Below are positions 61,651 to 64,000 of a stretch of DNA of 64,000 nucleotides, piece by piece (positions within the stretch are counted from its first letter, which is position 1; every line of letters begins with the position of its first letter). The notes under the pieces are model-generated. The model searched no databases, was not told the DNA's origin, and saw only the letters and a program-made list of their open reading frames with translations. A program made the translations under genes and the position numbers. The stretch is from an uncultured Paludibaculum sp. (GTDB lineage Bacteria > Acidobacteriota > Terriglobia > Bryobacterales > Bryobacteraceae): NCBI RefSeq assembly GCF_963665245.1, contig NZ_OY762267.1:1860001-1924000 (forward strand), read 5' to 3'.

Positions 61651-62403
61651 CTAGGCCTTCTTGCGCAGGCGTGTCACGACGCCCAGGATGGCCAGACCCA
61701 AACCAGCAAACCCAAAGGTTGCCGGTTCCGGCACCTCGGCGGCCGATACTCCCTGCAGTGCGTTGGCCAGTAGCCGCGCGGAGTCGCCGGTGGTTTGCGT
61801 GAGCGTCTCCATTCCACCCAGGTAGACCACCAGGCCGTCGGGACGATATGCCGCCGCGATGGATCCGTCGGCGAACGTCCCGTCCAGAATGCCCGTGCCT
61901 TGCAGAATCACGTTGTCACGGTAGAACGCTCCGTAGCTGGCAACTCCGGTCCAGAGCGACGTCACACCATCGCCCGAGTAAGAGTCGGAGATGAATGCGT
62001 TGGAGCCGGTCGGCGAAGTGACGGGAGAATAGGCCGAGGTCATGATCGCGCCGCCCAGGTGGGAGCCAGAGGCGTACGTCGTGAACGCGCCGAGGACCAC
62101 ACGGCCCCCGCCATCGACATAAGCGGCCAAATTGTCACCTAACAGGGTGCTGTTCGAATAGGTCGAATTGGTCCAGGTGAACACCCCTTTGTAGGCCTGC
62201 AATTCTGTCACTGTCGGAGTACCGGCGGAGGCGTCGTAATAGTCTACGGCCTCGCCCAGAAACCCCGCCACCAGCGACCGAAATGCGGCGTTATCAGGAT
62301 CGGACGGCATGATGAGGTATGCCGCTTCCGTGCGCGCTGGTAGGGCGACGCTCATCAGGGACAGGGCGGCGATTGCCGTTACGGAACTCTTCCACTGAAT
62401 CAT
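61651..62403 (-). CDS. PEP-CTERM sorted exported protein
   Basis: A 250-residue protein from the ATG at 62403, with GGAGGAT 5 bases upstream. It has a signal peptide (residues 1-29), a body of about 190 residues with alternating strands and helices (YLIMPSDPDNAAFRSL... DGGGRVVLGAFTTYASGSHLGG) that resembles glutamine-amidotransferase-like/DUF4350-type folds, and the C-terminal sorting signal VPEPATFGFAGLGLAILG followed by RLRKK. PEP-CTERM proteins are cut and anchored by exosortase; none is in the window. The function of the body is unknown. Confidence 0.85.
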   Translation of the reverse strand: MIQWKSSVTAIAALSLMSVALPARTEAAYLIMPSDPDNAAFRSLVAGFLGEAVDYYDASAGTPTVTELQAYKGVFTWTNSTYSNSTLLGDNLAAYVDGGGRVVLGAFTTYASGSHLGGAIMTSAYSPVTSPTGSNAFISDSYSGDGVTSLWTGVASYGAFYRDNVILQGTGILDGTFADGSIAAAYRPDGLVVYLGGMETLTQTTGDSARLLANALQGVSAAEVPEPATFGFAGLGLAILGVVTRLRKKA

Positions 62404-62465
62404 CGAGATCCTCCTCCAGACGAATACAGCTTCGTGATCACAGAACTGGCGTAGCTTACTTGACA

Positions 62466-62480
62466 AAACTATCATAGTTT
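62466..62480. promoter_or_regulatory. Perfect 15-bp palindrome upstream of the PEP-CTERM gene
   Basis: AAACTAT-C-ATAGTTT lies 62 bp before the PEP-CTERM ATG. On the minus strand it contains TATGAT, a good -10 box; no strong -35 is seen. A regulator-binding site overlapping that promoter is plausible. The rest of the gap to 62822 shows no gene. Confidence 0.4.
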
Positions 62481-62822
62481 ACTGCTCCAGATCCCAACCC
62501 GGCCCATCTCTCTATGTCTCAAGATGATACGGATATCGCTCGCCGCACAGCCGCGGTAGGGCACCCATCAAGACGGAAGTGTACGCCCGGCAAGATTCCG
62601 AATGGAAATTGGAGGCAGGAGGAGCGAGCCGAGATGTGCCGCGCCGATGGAACGGAATTGTGTTGGGGCGCCGCCGAGTCGAGTTGTTCGCGTCGTATGT
62701 CGAGTCCCACTTCCCCACCCCGCACGGATGGGCGGCACGGTGAACCATGCCCGGACACCACGCAAGCAGTTCCTTCCTGACGATGGACAGCCCTTTCGCC
62801 CTCGCGATGGGATAATCCGTGT

Positions 62823-63848
62823 ATGGCAGTACGACTCAAGGATATCGCGCGCGACCTCGGGGTGAGCGTCGTCACGGTGTCCAAGGTACTTCGGAACCAC
62901 TCCGATATCAGCGATGAGACCCGCGAGCGCGTGTTGAAGCGGATGAAGGAGCTGGACTACCGCCCGAATCTTGCCGCCCGGGCGCTGGTCACGGGAAGGA
63001 GCTTTTCCGTAGGTCTGGTGGTACCCGATCTGGTGCATCCGTTCTTCGCGGAGGTCGCCAAGGGCCTCTCCAAGGTCCTGCGCAAGAAGGGCTACAGTCT
63101 GCTGATTGCCAGTTCGGAGGAGGACGCCGAGCTCGAAAAGCAGGAACTCGACATGATGCTGGCTCGCCGGGTGGACGCCCTGGTCGTCGCCTCGGCGCAG
63201 TGGACCGTGGAGAGTTTCCGCCGGATCGAGGAGCAGAAGACTCCCTACGTACTCATCGATCGTCAATTCGCCGGCCTGGCCGCGAACTTTGTTGGCGTCG
63301 ACGATGAAGCGGTGGGCGCGCTGGCCACATCGCATCTGGTGGAGCAGGGGTGCCGACGGATCGCGCACATCCGGGGTCCGGAGTTAAGTACGGGGCTCGG
63401 ACGTCTGGAGGGCTATCGGCAGGCACTGGCCAAGCACGGACTGGGGCCTTTGCCGGGGTACGTTGTGATGGGGCGGTCGGTCGATAATCTGAGCGATACG
63501 AGCGGGCACGAAGCGATGATGCGACTGCTGGCGCTGAAGCCTCGACCGGACGGAGTTTTCTGCTACAACGATCCGACAGCGATGGGCGCGATGAAAGCGA
63601 TTCTGGAGAGCGGGCTACGAGTGCCGGAGGACGTTGCGGTGATTGGCGCGGGCAACGTCAACTACGCAGGACTGCTGCGAGTGCCTCTATCCAGCATCGA
63701 TCAGCATAGTGGCAGCATCGGCGAGCGGGCCGGCAAGCTGGCACTGAGCCTGGTGGAGTCGAAGGCGGTAGTGCGGCCGCGGACGGTGTTGCTGGATCCG
63801 GGTATTGTGGTTCGGGCATCGAGCGCCCGGAGCGCTCAGGGGACGTAG
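62823..63848 (+). CDS. LacI family transcriptional regulator
   Basis: A 341-residue repressor. Residues 3-50 are the LacI helix-turn-helix (RLKDIARDLGVSVVTVSKVL) and hinge (RPNLAARAL). The periplasmic-binding-protein-like core starts GLVVPDLVHPFFAEV and includes YVLIDRQF, GVDDEAVGALATSHL and the PDGVFCYNDPTAMGAM motif, all standard. The ligand is probably a sugar. The next gene, convergent and overlapping by 13 bp, resembles mannose-6-phosphate isomerase, hinting at a carbohydrate locus continuing past the window. Confidence 0.95.
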   Translation: MAVRLKDIARDLGVSVVTVSKVLRNHSDISDETRERVLKRMKELDYRPNLAARALVTGRSFSVGLVVPDLVHPFFAEVAKGLSKVLRKKGYSLLIASSEEDAELEKQELDMMLARRVDALVVASAQWTVESFRRIEEQKTPYVLIDRQFAGLAANFVGVDDEAVGALATSHLVEQGCRRIAHIRGPELSTGLGRLEGYRQALAKHGLGPLPGYVVMGRSVDNLSDTSGHEAMMRLLALKPRPDGVFCYNDPTAMGAMKAILESGLRVPEDVAVIGAGNVNYAGLLRVPLSSIDQHSGSIGERAGKLALSLVESKAVVRPRTVLLDPGIVVRASSARSAQGT

Positions 63849-64000
63849 GTTCGCAGGACGCGCATGCCTGCGCCACTTTCCATGGGAAATGGTTCGGTGC
63901 CCGCGGGGAGATAGAAGCCGTCTCCCGCCTTCACGTTCGTGTCGCCAAGGCGTCCCTGGCCTTGCACGACGATGAGGGCTTGCCAGCGGGTGGGGTCAGG
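63836..64000 (-). CDS. Cupin protein, mannose-6-phosphate isomerase-like (3' end only)
   Basis: The last 54 codons of a minus-strand gene that begins beyond the window. The peptide has RWQALIVVQGQGRLGDTNVK then AGDGFYLPAGTEPFPME, the C-terminal cupin strand pattern of class I phosphomannose isomerases (G-x-GxL...AGxxxxxPAG). Its stop overlaps the LacI stop region by 13 bp in convergent orientation. Too little is present to identify catalytic residues, and other sugar-binding cupins are possible. Confidence 0.6.
   Translation of the reverse strand, partial: PDPTRWQALIVVQGQGRLGDTNVKAGDGFYLPAGTEPFPMESGAGMRVLRTYVP

Overview
The window is GC-rich chromosomal DNA from what looks like an acidobacterium of the Bryobacterales/Solibacter type. 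This is inferred from gene content, not from a marker gene. The pointers are three MacB/FtsX-like permeases of the acidobacterial ADOP type (two directly behind a PadR regulator), a TIGR02999-like ECF sigma factor divergent from a TPR-bearing Ser/Thr kinase, a secreted protein built of 12 Ig-like repeats, two large secreted GH2 enzymes and a PEP-CTERM protein. I found no rRNA, tRNA, CRISPR array, integrase or transposase.

Layout. 1-4.4 kb: the start of a secreted protein, an ECF sigma factor overlapping a five-haem cytochrome c gene, a two-gene YeeE/YedE sulfur transporter and exported MsrA. 4.6-16.2 kb: GH2 glycosidase, GNAT acetyltransferase, adenylate kinase-like protein with a signal peptide, PadR plus ADOP permease, a small charged protein, a discoidin-fused GH2 enzyme and a small zinc-knuckle protein with a clear terminator. 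16.9-27.3 kb: Ig-repeat surface protein, SPOR protein, aspartate aminotransferase plus PEP carboxykinase, ABC ATPase and membrane glycosyltransferase. 27.3-35.4 kb: kinase and sigma factor divergent over 18 bp, thermolysin-like metallopeptidase and Tat-exported M24 peptidase.

35.4-49.7 kb is the accessory part. It holds a 107-bp tandem repeat, two-hairpin repeat elements, a decayed gene, an orphan ADOP permease, an array of 5'-truncated Rhs/YD-repeat cassettes and an outer-membrane barrel. The two intact Rhs cassettes share about 880 bp of core. Each ends in its own roughly 220-residue tip with a glycine-rich linker and an HExxH motif, and each is followed at once by a different small secreted protein. 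A third, decayed unit abuts a DUF3224 gene broken by an amber codon. I read this as a store of alternative Rhs toxin tips with candidate immunity genes. It is the strongest candidate here for an undescribed system.

49.7-64 kb: a tightly overlapping five-gene operon (iorA, iorB, phenylacetate-CoA ligase, ACT protein, aminotransferase) that would interconvert aromatic amino acids and aryl-acetates; its IorA lacks the usual ferredoxin tail. Divergent from it is a second PadR/ADOP pair with a promoter overlapped by an inverted repeat. Then come rubrerythrin followed by duplicated palindromic repeats, a secreted protein of unknown role, a PilZ-like protein, a PEP-CTERM protein, a LacI-family regulator and the 3' end of a cupin / mannose-6-phosphate isomerase-like gene.

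Start codons were chosen from Shine-Dalgarno context; many genes begin with GTG or TTG.
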